Counted from the first letter of the stretch, positions 42,573-51,974 are shown. The stretch is 64,000 nt of DNA from Arsenicibacter rosenii (GCF_001870735.1 NZ_MORL01000003.1:62001-126000), one strand, 5' to 3'. Notes: generated by a model from the sequence alone, not told the origin. Numbers and translations: made by a program.

Positions 42573-43589
42573 ATGCGAAACTACATTACCCGGCTCTTTC
42601 CAGCTACTTTTTTATTTATCAGTTCTGCCTTTACCCCTGATGTTCACCCTGTTGTACCTGAAAAAACGGCATATACTCACCTGAATGCCGCGTGGGAAGC
42701 CAATGAATATCAGGTGATTGATTCGTATGCCATCCGGACACCGGAAGCCTATGCCCGTAACCTGAAAAGCTTAGCAACTTACCTGACGGCTCCCGCACAC
42801 AGCGAAACGGCCAAGGCTCGTTCAATTTATGCCTGGATACTGAGTCACATCCGCTATGATGGTTCTATTTACAGCGGTCAGGTGTATTACTCGGAAGTGG
42901 ATTATGCAACGAAGGTCCTGAATAGCCGGCGGGCTGTCTGCACAGGCTTCGCGCTTCTTTACAAACAATTGCTGAAACAGGCAGGTGTACAGGTTGAAAA
43001 TGTCAAAGGGTATTCCCGCGTGAGCGATTCGCAGGCGGGTATGCCAATTCCAAGGCTCGATCACGAGTGGAATGCAGTCCGGCTGGACGGTGACTGGTAT
43101 CTGGTTGACCTTACCTGGGCTGCCACAACGGCCAAAGACGGGCGGTTTAATGACCACTATTTCCTGACCGATCCGGAACAGTTTATTGCCCAGCATTACC
43201 CCAATGACCCAAAATGGCAACTCTTGAGCCGACCGGTCAGCAAAGGGGAGTTTGACCGTTATCCGAAAATTCATGATGCGTATTTCCGGCTGGGATTTAA
43301 TCCGGCTTTTCCGAAACGCGGATTGTTGCGCGCCAACGGACAAATTGTTCTGACGTTTGATAACCCCCATCAGGCCGTTGAATTTACCTGTTCGGTAGGC
43401 AGACCTAAAGGGATTATGACTTCGCAATCGGATGTGGCCGTCAGAAAACAGGGATCAACCTACCAGTTAGCCCTTGATTTACCTACTAGCGGTACCTACA
43501 CCGTCTATGTGTTTGCGAAGCCTAAAAACGGCTATGAGCGCATTAAATCCTACGAAGGCATTGCCACCTTTCTGGTCGTGAATAATTAA
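42573..43589 (+). CDS. Exported transglutaminase-like protein
   Basis: 338 residues with a signal peptide (LFPATFLFISSAF). The transglutaminase core has C123 in RRAVCTGFALLYKQLLKQAG, H164 in LDHEWNAVRLDGDW and D179 in YLVDLTWAAT, a complete Cys-His-Asp triad, in a YAWILSHIRYDG kyphoscoliosis-peptidase-like context. The last ~100 residues are beta-rich. Such proteins are probably cysteine proteases or peptidoglycan-linked enzymes rather than cross-linkers. Divergent from the PPC-domain gene. Confidence 0.9.
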   Translation: MRNYITRLFPATFLFISSAFTPDVHPVVPEKTAYTHLNAAWEANEYQVIDSYAIRTPEAYARNLKSLATYLTAPAHSETAKARSIYAWILSHIRYDGSIYSGQVYYSEVDYATKVLNSRRAVCTGFALLYKQLLKQAGVQVENVKGYSRVSDSQAGMPIPRLDHEWNAVRLDGDWYLVDLTWAATTAKDGRFNDHYFLTDPEQFIAQHYPNDPKWQLLSRPVSKGEFDRYPKIHDAYFRLGFNPAFPKRGLLRANGQIVLTFDNPHQAVEFTCSVGRPKGIMTSQSDVAVRKQGSTYQLALDLPTSGTYTVYVFAKPKNGYERIKSYEGIATFLVVNN

Positions 43590-43717
43590 TTGGCCGGATG
43601 GATTGGATACTGAATAACAAATAAAGGACGTTTGGAGGCAAACCGGATTTTAGCCAAATCCCAATAACTCTTTCGATCCGGCATCTTAAGCACCCAATAT
43701 CTTAAGTACCTGATAGC

Positions 43718-43766
43718 ATAAAAGGGACGGGCCCGGAGGATTTTCCTCCGGGCCCGTCCCTTTTAT
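43718..43766. terminator. Very long perfect bidirectional terminator
   Basis: A 23-bp perfect stem (43718-43740 with 43744-43766) around a 3-base loop; the GC-rich core AGGGACGGGCCCGGAGGA is flanked by ATAA and TTAT. It separates two convergent genes (ending 43589 and 43783) and should stop both transcripts. Confidence 0.93.
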
Positions 43767-43782
43767 AACCGTTTTATATTTA

Positions 43783-45741
43783 TTAACGGCGGCTGCGTGA
43801 TCGGCGTGTAGGTGCCGGAGCAGGTGCAGTCAGTTTCTGATATTCAGCATCTGACAATGGACGCAGGCTGGTGATCGAGTATGTATTGTCGCTGATCACT
43901 ACGCTGAATGAACCGATTGTTGATTCAGGCTGGCCGTTGCAAGGAGGCTGCGTAACGGTGAATACCGCACGGAAGTTCTGTACTTGCGGACGAACACGAC
44001 GACCTTTGTAGCGTGTAACCGAACCACTTTCGATACGTGACTTCTCTGTCTGCAACAGTTGAGCCAGATCGCCGGGCAGATCTTTCAGGTTCAGTACCAG
44101 TTGTTCGTTTTCGAACGAGTACTCACCAGCCAGACGACGGTTCAGACTACGGTAGCGCAGACGGGTAACTGTATCACCAACTGACGTAACGGTACCATTA
44201 CAGTAACATACGTTAGCCACTTCACGTGTGTAAGGCGTACGGTAGTTAACTTCCAGACGCTCCAGTTTGTGTGTATACTTACATGGTGCGCTGGCCAGAA
44301 CAGGTTGTGCCGGATTCAGGAAGGCGAAGCTTGTAGTAGCCACTTCGCTCATACAAGAACCACATTTTGCATCCTGACGGTTGTGTACCGTCACATAGTA
44401 GAAACCACGACGAGGCTGGCCGTTGTTCAGGAATTCTGCCGGCAGCGACAGTGTCGTATCGGTCGTGTTGATTTTCTGAGCAATTACCTGATCACCGGTT
44501 GAGGTAACAACTGTGTCCGGACGGTAGTACAGACGAGCGGTGAACGTTTCGTTGCGTGCGTTAAGCGTTGTGCTCTTCCAGCTAACAACCGGAGCCGTCA
44601 TCGTTTGGGTCAGGCTGTCACGATAAGCCACGGTCTGACCGTTGATACGCATGTTGTTGAAACGAACAGCAACTGTCGGGATTGAATCGCAGGTAGGGCA
44701 GGTTGTCGGTGCTTTTGGAATCAGGCGTTTCTGGTTAAAGCCTTTCCGAACGGCCAGACCGGCACTGAAACCACCGTGCTTACGTTCAAACTCCATCAGC
44801 TGACCGGCCATATCACCGCCATTGTCAACGATCAGATAATTCAGTTTTGTGTAAAAACCTTGTGCCTGAACGCCCAGATGCCAGTTATTACGCAGCGGGA
44901 AGAATACGCCCAGTGACATTATACCACCCGGGTGGTATAGTTTATCACTCGGATTAACCGAACGAACAAGACGGTCGTTCTGGGCTGGTACGAATGCAGC
45001 AATCGTAGCAGCTTCTGTGCGGAACAGACCTCCACGAATGGCAAGCTCCAGGAACGATGTACAGGTCGGATTCCGGCGGCTACGGGCAAAAATCCACTGC
45101 AATGCCGGACCGATTGTCAGGTACATATCTTCTGACGAGCGGTGAATTACCGAAACCTGACCGGCAGGGATACCACGGCTTACGCCTAACTGCACCAGAT
45201 AATCACGGTAAGACGAACGGGTGAAATAATTCTGGTAGCCTAAAGCAGCCCCCACCCCAAATTTCAGACGACGTTCAGGACGTGAGAAATAGTAATCGGC
45301 GTTACCAGTAATGTTAAATCCTGTACCGTTGTACAGTGATTTATCACGTGGGTTGGGGCCGAATGTATTTTCCCATGTACCGCAATAAGCAAAGTTAGGG
45401 CCTGCGAACAGACCTACTTTCCATGGTGACGGACGACGAACCAGCACAAACGTCTGCAACGTTGTATCGCAGTCGGTCAGTTCGGCTGTACTTCCGTACT
45501 GCGCTTTGAAATCAGCCCGCTTCAGCGTATCGCTGTAAGGGCGAATCCCCAGCTTAAATAAATTTTCACGGGGAGTACAACGGTCTCCCTGGGTAGTTCG
45601 GCGGACGGTGTCTGCTTGTTGAGCGTAGGCTTCCGGCGACGAAAAAAACAAACCCGTAACCAGCGACCCCGCAGCCGCATAAGTTACAAATTGACGCCAT
45701 TTTGCCCGTTCAAAGAGGAGTTGTCGGATAATTCTGGTCAT
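43783..45741 (-). CDS. Cysteine-containing outer-membrane barrel-like protein
   Basis: From ATG 45741, 652 residues; an ATG four codons upstream (45753) is also possible. A signal peptide ends SPEAYAQ. The N-terminal half (about 55-330) is a beta-barrel of OmpA/PorT-like type (KVGLFAGPNFAYCGTW, LKFGVGAALGYQNYF, SLGVFFPLRNNWHLGVQAQG). The rest is beta-rich with CPTC, CGSC and CYC pairs and ends in an Arg/Ser-rich tail SRSRR. No known domain beyond the barrel. Probably in the outer membrane. It is a single gene followed by the strong terminator. Confidence 0.72.
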   Translation of the reverse strand: MTRIIRQLLFERAKWRQFVTYAAAGSLVTGLFFSSPEAYAQQADTVRRTTQGDRCTPRENLFKLGIRPYSDTLKRADFKAQYGSTAELTDCDTTLQTFVLVRRPSPWKVGLFAGPNFAYCGTWENTFGPNPRDKSLYNGTGFNITGNADYYFSRPERRLKFGVGAALGYQNYFTRSSYRDYLVQLGVSRGIPAGQVSVIHRSSEDMYLTIGPALQWIFARSRRNPTCTSFLELAIRGGLFRTEAATIAAFVPAQNDRLVRSVNPSDKLYHPGGIMSLGVFFPLRNNWHLGVQAQGFYTKLNYLIVDNGGDMAGQLMEFERKHGGFSAGLAVRKGFNQKRLIPKAPTTCPTCDSIPTVAVRFNNMRINGQTVAYRDSLTQTMTAPVVSWKSTTLNARNETFTARLYYRPDTVVTSTGDQVIAQKINTTDTTLSLPAEFLNNGQPRRGFYYVTVHNRQDAKCGSCMSEVATTSFAFLNPAQPVLASAPCKYTHKLERLEVNYRTPYTREVANVCYCNGTVTSVGDTVTRLRYRSLNRRLAGEYSFENEQLVLNLKDLPGDLAQLLQTEKSRIESGSVTRYKGRRVRPQVQNFRAVFTVTQPPCNGQPESTIGSFSVVISDNTYSITSLRPLSDAEYQKLTAPAPAPTRRSRSRR

Positions 45742-45753
45742 GATAAACGACAT

Positions 45754-46401
45754 TTTACTATTTTGAGACGAAACTTGTAATTGTCTGTCACTATTCCAAA
45801 AAAATACGGTCAGGACTGCTAAAAATCCATTTTTTTTATCCAATTGCCTGATTTGTGTCAGCAAGTCGCATAACGATGCAATTCCTGGAAGTTTACAATT
45901 ACATACTTTCGATACTCTTAACGTTACTATTTAAAAATGTACTTTAAAGTTTATTCTCCGGTCCTGATCTACTGAACTATGTACGGGACACGTAAGCAGC
46001 CGTTTCCGGATTCTTTTTATTAATACGTGTCATCTGACTGAAGTAACAGCCTAAGCCCGAAAATCACCTCTCAGCATTAATGTTCATACCAGAGAATGGT
46101 AACTTACAAACGCAAACTTACAGAAAAGACAATTGTTTGAGCAAATCAAAAATATAGCCTCGCTCAAGCTTACGTTATTGCCAGTTATGGCTAAAAACAT
46201 CATAACCAGCGCTATAAAAATAGATAATGTCTGTAAACCACATACTAGAAACTTAAGTAAGTTAGTAAACGGTATTTCCTTCTATTCACTTTCATATATG
46301 TCAGTAACTTAAGCCTCAGTCCTTACCCCATTGACAATCAAATTGTTTATGTAAACCATGTGGTTTTGAGGCTGATTTGACCTAATAAATGGATACCTGC
46401 T
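45754..46401. other. AT-rich gene-free stretch
   Basis: About 650 bases between the outer-membrane protein gene and the aldolase gene, both on the minus strand. I find no frame with the look of a gene. It is AT-rich and contains only short imperfect hairpins (AAACC/GGTTT at 46353-46366). The minus strand upstream of 45741 has TATTTTTTTG near 45802, a loose promoter match. Confidence 0.5.
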
Positions 46402-47166
46402 TCAGATTACGCGTTTTTTTGTAAACTCCGTAATCGATGTTTTCAGTAAACCGGCAATGGAATTCAGACAAAACAAGACGCCACGATCAATCAGTGCTTT
46501 TGCCTGATCGCCGCTTGCTGCTGTTGTACCGGCAACCAGGCCCGCCTGATTAATTTTTTCTACGACTCGGGCAATGGTTCGTTTGACATCTTCATGTCCC
46601 GGCCCTTCAATATAGCCAAGCGACAATGCCAGGTCACGCGGGCCCACTACAAACCCGTCAATACCCGGTACTGTCAGCAGCTCGTCCAGGTTATCTACCG
46701 CCTCCTTTGTTTCGATTTGTGGCAGTACTAACATCTGCTCGTTAGCAAACTCAATGTATTCTTTCTGATCAAACGGCCCTTGCAGGTAAGATGCCATCCG
46801 GACAAATCCGAGCCCTCTGTCGCCTGCCGGCGGATACTTCACGGCTCGCACAAGCGCCTGCAAATCTTCTGCGGTTTTGATGCCCGGCATCATGATACCC
46901 ATAACACCCGCGTCAATAAACTGCAGAATTAGCTTCGGATCATTGCTGCGAATCCGCGCCAGCGGCGTAATACCACCCAATTCACAGGCCCGTACTATAT
47001 CAAGTGCCTGACCCGGCGAAATCGGGCTATGCTCACTGTCAATCATGTAATAATCAAGACCGAAAACGCCGCACATTTCAGCAATTGTCGGATCCGGTGA
47101 GTTCGACAGCACACCAAATACAGGTTGTTTATTCTTTAGTTTTGTTTTTACTGCGTTTTCTTTCAT
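46402..47166 (-). CDS. HpcH/HpaI-family aldolase
   Basis: From ATG 47166, 254 residues, class II pyruvate aldolase. Motifs: FGVLSNSPDPTIAEMCG, YYMIDSEHSPISPGQAL, MMPGIKTAEDLQALVRAVKYPP with GDRGLGFVR, LVLPQIETKEAV (metal Glu) and GIDGFVVGPRDLALSLGY (metal Asp). It would cleave 2-keto-3-deoxy acids to pyruvate and an aldehyde. It could serve the acid-sugar operon at 16-23 kb, but it is 23 kb away and alone. The eight upstream codons in frame look non-coding. Confidence 0.92.
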   Translation of the reverse strand: MKENAVKTKLKNKQPVFGVLSNSPDPTIAEMCGVFGLDYYMIDSEHSPISPGQALDIVRACELGGITPLARIRSNDPKLILQFIDAGVMGIMMPGIKTAEDLQALVRAVKYPPAGDRGLGFVRMASYLQGPFDQKEYIEFANEQMLVLPQIETKEAVDNLDELLTVPGIDGFVVGPRDLALSLGYIEGPGHEDVKRTIARVVEKINQAGLVAGTTAASGDQAKALIDRGVLFCLNSIAGLLKTSITEFTKKRVI

Positions 47167-47480
47167 ACGTCTACATATTCGTACCGGCAAGGTAGCATAA
47201 ATGTGACTTGATAACCAGCCTGTAGCCTGTCGTAGCTTCTGTTTACTACCCTAGACCGTGATTTTGGCCTTTTCGTTGCCAGCTATCCAACTTTTTTTGT
47301 GCAGGAGTCTAACCCGGCACCTGTTTTCCCGGTTTCTTAGTCAGGCAGATACTTCTTGCTGACGAATGGCGTTTATTCGGAATAACCTGTACATTCAAGG
47401 CTTCATAAGCTCTATAGACAACAGCTATCACTTTTTTTCTGACGCTCCCGAACGTACATTAAACCATTAAGACAATCATT
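47167..47480. other. Divergent intergenic space
   Basis: 314 bases between the divergent aldolase and peroxidase-like genes. On the minus strand TACCTTGC (47187-47194) is a near -7 box for the aldolase. On the plus strand I found no clear promoter and no small gene. Confidence 0.4.
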
Positions 47481-47813
47481 ATGGAAACCTATTACAAACC
47501 TGAAGACCTCAAAAAATTTGGCCAGATCGGTGAATTTCAGAAAGAGCTGGCCGATAAGTTTTTCAGCTATTATGGTGCTGTTTTCGCCGAAGGCGCGCTG
47601 ACTGCCCGCGAAAAATCGCTGATTGCTCTCGCTGTTGCCCATACGGTACAATGCCCGTACTGCATTGATGCATATACCAGCGATACGCTCGAAAAAGGCT
47701 GTTCGGAGCAGGAAATGATGGAGGCCGTACACGTAGCTGCCGCAATCCGTGGCGGTGCTTCGCTCGTACATGGAGTCCAGATGATGAATAAAGCCAAAGA
47801 GCTATCCATGTAA
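47481..47813 (+). CDS. Carboxymuconolactone decarboxylase-family, peroxidase-like protein
   Basis: 110 residues, AhpD-like fold. The redox motif is HTVQCPYCIDAYTSD (Cys-x-x-Cys with a nearby His), with GALTAREKSLIALAVAH before it and HVAAAIRGGASLVHGVQMM after. This pattern fits the small CMD proteins called arsenosugar biosynthesis-associated peroxidase-like. In that context an arsS radical-SAM gene should be next to it, but none is seen here. It would reduce a peroxide or work as a thiol reductant in the cytosol. Confidence 0.87.
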   Translation: METYYKPEDLKKFGQIGEFQKELADKFFSYYGAVFAEGALTAREKSLIALAVAHTVQCPYCIDAYTSDTLEKGCSEQEMMEAVHVAAAIRGGASLVHGVQMMNKAKELSM

Positions 47814-47857
47814 AGGCCTCTATACGGCCAGGTTTGGCTACGAAGGCGCAACCACCT

Positions 47858-47899
47858 GAAATAAGTAAGGGCAGCCCAAGGGCTGCCCTTACTTATTTC
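47858..47899. terminator. Convergent terminator overlapping a stop codon
   Basis: A 19-bp perfect stem (47858-47876 with 47881-47899) with a 4-base loop, rich in AAGGGCAGCC. Its right arm contains the last codons and stop of the minus-strand phosphodiester glycosidase gene (stop 47893-47895). It can end transcripts from both sides, though T-runs are poor. Confidence 0.8.
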
Positions 47900-48741
47900 A
47901 CATACAACACATTGCTTACCGGCCGCTCGCCGGTATGAATCCACTGTTTACTATCAGACGGATAATTGACAACCCCGTTTTCGGGCTGACCCTGAACCCA
48001 CATCGTTGTTGACCCTCCGCCGTCTAAGTTTATGGCATCACGGCAACCCAGCCATTTCATGACCGATGCCAGCTCGTGCAGATTCAGGCCGGCAGCCTTA
48101 GCGTTCCGGCCATCAGCCGTCAGCAGCAGAACCTTATTGTCGGTTGTGACGCAGGCGCAAGTCCTTGGGTGACGATTATCGTTGAACGCATTTTTCAGCA
48201 ACGGATGCCGGTTGCCATCCAGGATCAGTAGCGGGCCGGTTACCATCACATCCGGTGCGGTCAGGGATCGCTCCCAGCCTGCCTGGTTGCCGCCCAAAAC
48301 GATCTTCACCTTATTCTTCTCAATCAGAATAGCTGCCTGCTGGTGTTCCGGCAATGCCTTGCCGGGGGTGTAGCGGGTTGTGTCCATCAACTGCCCGCCT
48401 ACCGTAATCATATCTACCGATCCGCCGTTTTTTACATCAAAAAAGGTTCCGTTTACAGCGGCCAATGCCCTATCCCGGTTGCCGAACCAGCTCGTTGGCT
48501 TTAACTGCTGACCTGCCGACCCAAACCGAATGGAAGGCTTCCGTCTGCCATTCGGAAACATCAGGATGTTTATATTTTGCGGTGCCTGAAAAAGTGTGTC
48601 AACATGCGCTTCACGCCAGACAATACGCCTTTTAACTTTCGTTTGTTTCCAGGTCTGACGGGCAAACCGGAGTGAATCAGACGGTGGTTGGGCAAAAGCG
48701 GGGCAAACCGCCAGACAGAGCAGAAAGCAGATGAATCTCAT
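47893..48741 (-). CDS. Exported phosphodiester glycosidase-family (NAGPA) protein
   Basis: From ATG 48741, 282 residues with signal peptide FICFLLCLAVCPAFA. The NAGPA domain shows RALAAVNGTFFDVKNGGSVD, VMVTGPLLILDGN, RTCACVTTDNKVLLLTADG and the hallmark CRDAINLDGGGSTTMWVQG. Family members hydrolyse sugar-phosphodiester bonds, such as the capping GlcNAc on lysosomal enzymes or bacterial polymer phosphodiesters. Substrate here unknown; cell-envelope polymers are plausible. Convergent with the peroxidase-like gene. Confidence 0.9.
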   Translation of the reverse strand: MRFICFLLCLAVCPAFAQPPSDSLRFARQTWKQTKVKRRIVWREAHVDTLFQAPQNINILMFPNGRRKPSIRFGSAGQQLKPTSWFGNRDRALAAVNGTFFDVKNGGSVDMITVGGQLMDTTRYTPGKALPEHQQAAILIEKNKVKIVLGGNQAGWERSLTAPDVMVTGPLLILDGNRHPLLKNAFNDNRHPRTCACVTTDNKVLLLTADGRNAKAAGLNLHELASVMKWLGCRDAINLDGGGSTTMWVQGQPENGVVNYPSDSKQWIHTGERPVSNVLYVK

Positions 48742-48897
48742 AACGGCAAAAGTAAAAGAGACGACCGGGTTGTTGAGCTTCAAGGCCGGTTTAGTAACAA
48801 ATATTTCACATTAAGCTATTTTTCGGGACGGGATTAAACCCTGCCTGCTTCTTGCTATCTTACCGACATAAAGACAACCTTTTCACTCTTTACCAGC

Positions 48898-49653
48898 ATG
48901 AAAGCGAAACTGATCCTTGCCATATTTTCTTTTCTGACACTTGCCTTTACGCAGGCACGGGCCGATGCCGAATTCTTTCTGCGCATCAGTGACGAGGGTC
49001 GCTACACGGTCTCTATCGATGACCAGACCATAACGGTGTCACGTGGTCGTTTCCGCTTTTTTGACCTGCCGGCCGGGCGTCAGCGTATTGCCATTCTGCG
49101 TAACAATATGCAGGTTTTTGAAGACTGGATCGACCTCCGCAACGATAGCCGGACGGTCGCCGAATTTATGCCCCGCCGCGGTATCCGCACCCTGTCGGTT
49201 TATCCGTTATACATCAACGGCCGCTATTGCGGACCCGACTGGGATCAGGGATACGCCAACAACGGCCCGGGATGGCCTAACGGCAACCCCGACCGCCCCA
49301 ATGGTAATACATGGCCGGATCGGGACCGTCCGGGCAATGGCAGCTACCCGCCGAACACGAATACTGCGGCGATGAGCCGATTTGAGTTTGAACAGTTGAA
49401 AAGCCGCGTCAACCGCGAAAGCTTCGACGAACGCAAATTCGAACTACTCCGTAATGTACTGCCGGGCCGTCCGCTTTCATCCGCTCAGTTATCAGACCTG
49501 CTGCGCCAGTTCTCATTTGATAAATACCGGCTCGAAACGGCCAAGGTCGCCTGGGAATCCGTCACGGATCGTCCGAACTATTATATTGTCTTTGACACGT
49601 TCAGTTTCGAAAGCTCGAAGCGTGATCTGAAACAGTTTATTAACTGGCGGTAA
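48898..49653 (+). CDS. Exported DUF4476 protein
   Basis: 251 residues, signal peptide MKAKLILAIFSFLTLAFT. Residues ~25-95 form a small beta domain (FFLRISDEGRYTVSIDDQ), then a linker with repeated P-N-G-N and R-P-N units (about 115-155), then a C-terminal DUF4476 domain (MSRFEFEQLKSRVNRESFDE to RDLKQFINWR). DUF4476 is common in Bacteroidetes and has no known function. Surface or periplasmic location is likely. Single gene with its own terminator. Confidence 0.88.
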   Translation: MKAKLILAIFSFLTLAFTQARADAEFFLRISDEGRYTVSIDDQTITVSRGRFRFFDLPAGRQRIAILRNNMQVFEDWIDLRNDSRTVAEFMPRRGIRTLSVYPLYINGRYCGPDWDQGYANNGPGWPNGNPDRPNGNTWPDRDRPGNGSYPPNTNTAAMSRFEFEQLKSRVNRESFDERKFELLRNVLPGRPLSSAQLSDLLRQFSFDKYRLETAKVAWESVTDRPNYYIVFDTFSFESSKRDLKQFINWR

Positions 49654-49673
49654 TCACTCCGTTAATCGTATAG

Positions 49674-49700
49674 AAAAGGGCGGGCAACCGCCTTTTTGTT
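49674..49700 (+). terminator. Terminator after the DUF4476 gene
   Basis: AAAAGGGCGG (49674-49683) pairs with CCGCCTTTTT (49688-49697), a 10-bp stem including one G-T pair with loop GCAA, followed by more T. Confidence 0.8.
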
Positions 49701-49801
49701 TTTCGGGGAAGTTCGTGGATTCTGTGTCTATTTTCCGATCCGTTGTTATCAATCCGCGCCAAAATCATTAAAATCGCAGCTTATCTCAACTACCAACAGG
49801 A

Positions 49802-50893
49802 ATGAAAACAAACGTATTGACGCTTTTAACGCTCCTCATTTCATCAACGGCTTTTGTTTTGGCCCCAAAACCGGCACCTATTGAGGTCATTGCCTATTAT
49901 TCGGCCGGGCCGGAGCAGGTGGCAGACATCAATCCCCAAAAAATGACCGACATTATTTATAGTTTCGGTCACCTCAAAGGCAACCGGTTCGCGATCGATA
50001 ACGCCAAAGATTCGCTGACACTCAAAAAACTCGTTGCCCTCAAAAAACAAAATCCTGCACTGAAAGTCCATGTGTCGCTTGGCGGCTGGGGTGGCTGTGC
50101 TCCCTGTTCCGAAATCTTTTCGACGGAAGAAAACCGGCAGGTATTCGCGAAATCGGTCAAGGAAAACCTGCTTTACTTTGGTGCCGACGGTATTGATCTT
50201 GACTGGGAATATCCGGCGATTCCCGGCCACCCCGGCCACCGGTGGGTTCCGGAAGACAAGCCGAATTTCACCCGCCTGGTTCAGCAACTCCGGAAAGAAT
50301 TAGGCCCGAAATACAAGATTACGTTTGCGGCCGGTGGCTTTCAGCGCTTCCTGGATGAATCCATTGATTGGAAACCGGTTATGGCGGTTGTTGATCAGGT
50401 TAATCTGATGACGTATGACCTTGTACACGGGTATTCGACCGTAACCGGCCATCATACCCCCCTGTATTCGACACCTGAGCAGAAAGAATCGACGGACAAT
50501 GCCGTACAGTGGCTGATTAAACAGGGTATTCCCCGCAAAAAGCTGGTGATCGGCGCGGCCTTCTACGGACGTATGTGGGAGAATGTTGCCAATGTTAACA
50601 ATGGCCGCTACCAGTCGGGCAAGTTTAAATCCGGCACCAACTACCGCGACCGCAACAACGTGATGGCTCCTGAAAAAGGGTTTACTTATTACTGGGATGA
50701 TACGGCCAAAGCCCCCTATCTCTATAACGCGGCAGAAAAACTGTATTTTACCTTTGACGACCCTCGGTCGATTGAAGCCAAGACCAAATACGCCATTGAT
50801 CAGAAACTGGGTGGAATTATGTTCTGGGACTTAAACGGTGATCAGCCAAAAGGTGGCTTGCTGGACGTTATCGACCGGGTGAAGCATCAATAA
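49802..50893 (+). CDS. GH18 chitinase-like glycosidase
   Basis: 363 residues, exported (MKTNVLTLLTLLISSTAFVL). The GH18 barrel has IEVIAYYSAGPEQ, KVHVSLGGWGG, the catalytic DxxDxDxE as ADGIDLDWEYP with acid E136, QVNLMTYDLVHG and KLVIGAAFYGRMW, ending LGGIMFWDLNGDQPKGGLLD. It should hydrolyse chitin or other beta-1,4-GlcNAc polymers by substrate-assisted catalysis. No carbohydrate-binding module. Its last 7 bases overlap the convergent gene. Confidence 0.95.
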   Translation: MKTNVLTLLTLLISSTAFVLAPKPAPIEVIAYYSAGPEQVADINPQKMTDIIYSFGHLKGNRFAIDNAKDSLTLKKLVALKKQNPALKVHVSLGGWGGCAPCSEIFSTEENRQVFAKSVKENLLYFGADGIDLDWEYPAIPGHPGHRWVPEDKPNFTRLVQQLRKELGPKYKITFAAGGFQRFLDESIDWKPVMAVVDQVNLMTYDLVHGYSTVTGHHTPLYSTPEQKESTDNAVQWLIKQGIPRKKLVIGAAFYGRMWENVANVNNGRYQSGKFKSGTNYRDRNNVMAPEKGFTYYWDDTAKAPYLYNAAEKLYFTFDDPRSIEAKTKYAIDQKLGGIMFWDLNGDQPKGGLLDVIDRVKHQ

Positions 50894-51375
50894 AACAGTC
50901 CCCAGTTATCCTGAATATCGTTGGTGCGGTCAAAGCTTTTTACCCATTCAACAAACAGCACTCTGAACTGCTCAATTTCTTCACGGAGGAGTTTAATGTA
51001 AGCAGGATCGCACAAGCGTTCGGCGCGCAGATAATTGGTCTGAGTCAGGAGTTCGCGGGCGTGGATTTTGATCAACACCGCGTTCTCCATCCGGATCGTA
51101 TACAGATCGCCTCCTTCTGCACCCACGATTTTCGGCGCCAGCATCATGGCATTGGCGATCATTTGTTCGTGCATCATCAGAATATCCGCATCTTTGTCGA
51201 TCGTATCGGCAATGGCCTGAGTAATATCCAGCACTTCCTGTGCTTTTTTCAGTACGGGAAGGCTTTCGATACGCCGGTTTTCAGCTTCCAGCTCACGCTG
51301 AGCCGCCTCGGGGTCATAATTTTCCTCGAAGTCGTCCCAGTCAAATGGCTCGTCATCATCATCATCAAACCGCAT
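50887..51375 (-). CDS. Unknown acidic helical protein
   Basis: 162 residues. It starts with an Asp/Glu-rich segment (MRFDDDDDEPFDWDDFEENY) then predicted helices with heptad-like leucines (VLKKAQEVLDITQAIADTID, LLREEIEQFRVLFVEWVKSF). No signal peptide, no family recognised. It is convergent with the chitinase gene, overlapping by 7 bases, and divergent from the DUF2721 gene. A cytosolic adaptor or partner-binding protein would fit, but that is speculation. Confidence 0.82.
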   Translation of the reverse strand: MRFDDDDDEPFDWDDFEENYDPEAAQRELEAENRRIESLPVLKKAQEVLDITQAIADTIDKDADILMMHEQMIANAMMLAPKIVGAEGGDLYTIRMENAVLIKIHARELLTQTNYLRAERLCDPAYIKLLREEIEQFRVLFVEWVKSFDRTNDIQDNWGLFY

Positions 51376-51442
51376 ACAGTATGGCTATTTTTATAGCAAA
51401 TGAACACAATCGTTTGCCAAAAACAAATCCTTACACATAAAA

Positions 51443-51901
51443 ATGGAACTAACCGTCAGTACGCCTGCTATCCTGTTCTCAACGGTGTCGTTGTTGATGA
51501 TTGCCTTTACTAACCGCTTTTTAGCCATCGCCAGCCTGATCCGCGATCTGCACGAAAAGTTCCGTACCAATCCCGACTCAGTGTATGTTGCTCAGATTCA
51601 GAATCTGCACCGCCGGTTATTTCTGATCCGGAACATGCAGATTATCAGTATCCTGAGCTTGTTATTGAGCGCCATCTGTATGCTGGTGATTTTTCAGGGT
51701 AGTCAGCCAGCGGCCCGCTGGCTTTTTGTGTCGGCGCTTCTCCTTCAGATTGTAGCGCTTGGTATCTCGGTAGTAGAGATTTCTATCTCGATTAATGCCC
51801 TGAAGATTGAGCTTAGCGACATAGAGCATGAGCTCACCTACCCTTCGCTTGAAGCTACGCGTGAACGTTTTTTTTCACGCCGGAACAAGAAGCAAAAGTG
51901 A
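51443..51901 (+). CDS. DUF2721 membrane protein
   Basis: 152 residues with three membrane segments: AILFSTVSLLMIAFTNRFLA, IISILSLLLSAICMLVIFQ and WLFVSALLLQIVALGISVV. The cytoplasmic loop IASLIRDLHEKFRTNPDS and the ending SISINALKIELSDIEHEL match DUF2721, a small inner-membrane family of unknown function. Divergent from the acidic protein across 67 bases. Confidence 0.9.
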   Translation: MELTVSTPAILFSTVSLLMIAFTNRFLAIASLIRDLHEKFRTNPDSVYVAQIQNLHRRLFLIRNMQIISILSLLLSAICMLVIFQGSQPAARWLFVSALLLQIVALGISVVEISISINALKIELSDIEHELTYPSLEATRERFFSRRNKKQK

Positions 51902-51967
51902 CACAATCGTATAAACATTTCTACATATTACAAAACTGATTTACTTCCCCTTCTCGCAAATAATCCG

Positions 51968-51974
51968 TACTTTG
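51968..51974 (+). promoter_or_regulatory. Possible -7 box before the SGNH-DUF11 gene
   Basis: TACTTTG, one base shorter than TAnnTTTG, 40 bases before the ATG. No good -33 partner. Confidence 0.3.

Noticed and set aside
45754-46401. A hidden small gene or RNA in the long gap
   Set aside because: No frame with gene-like features and no strong hairpin with a T-run was found by eye.
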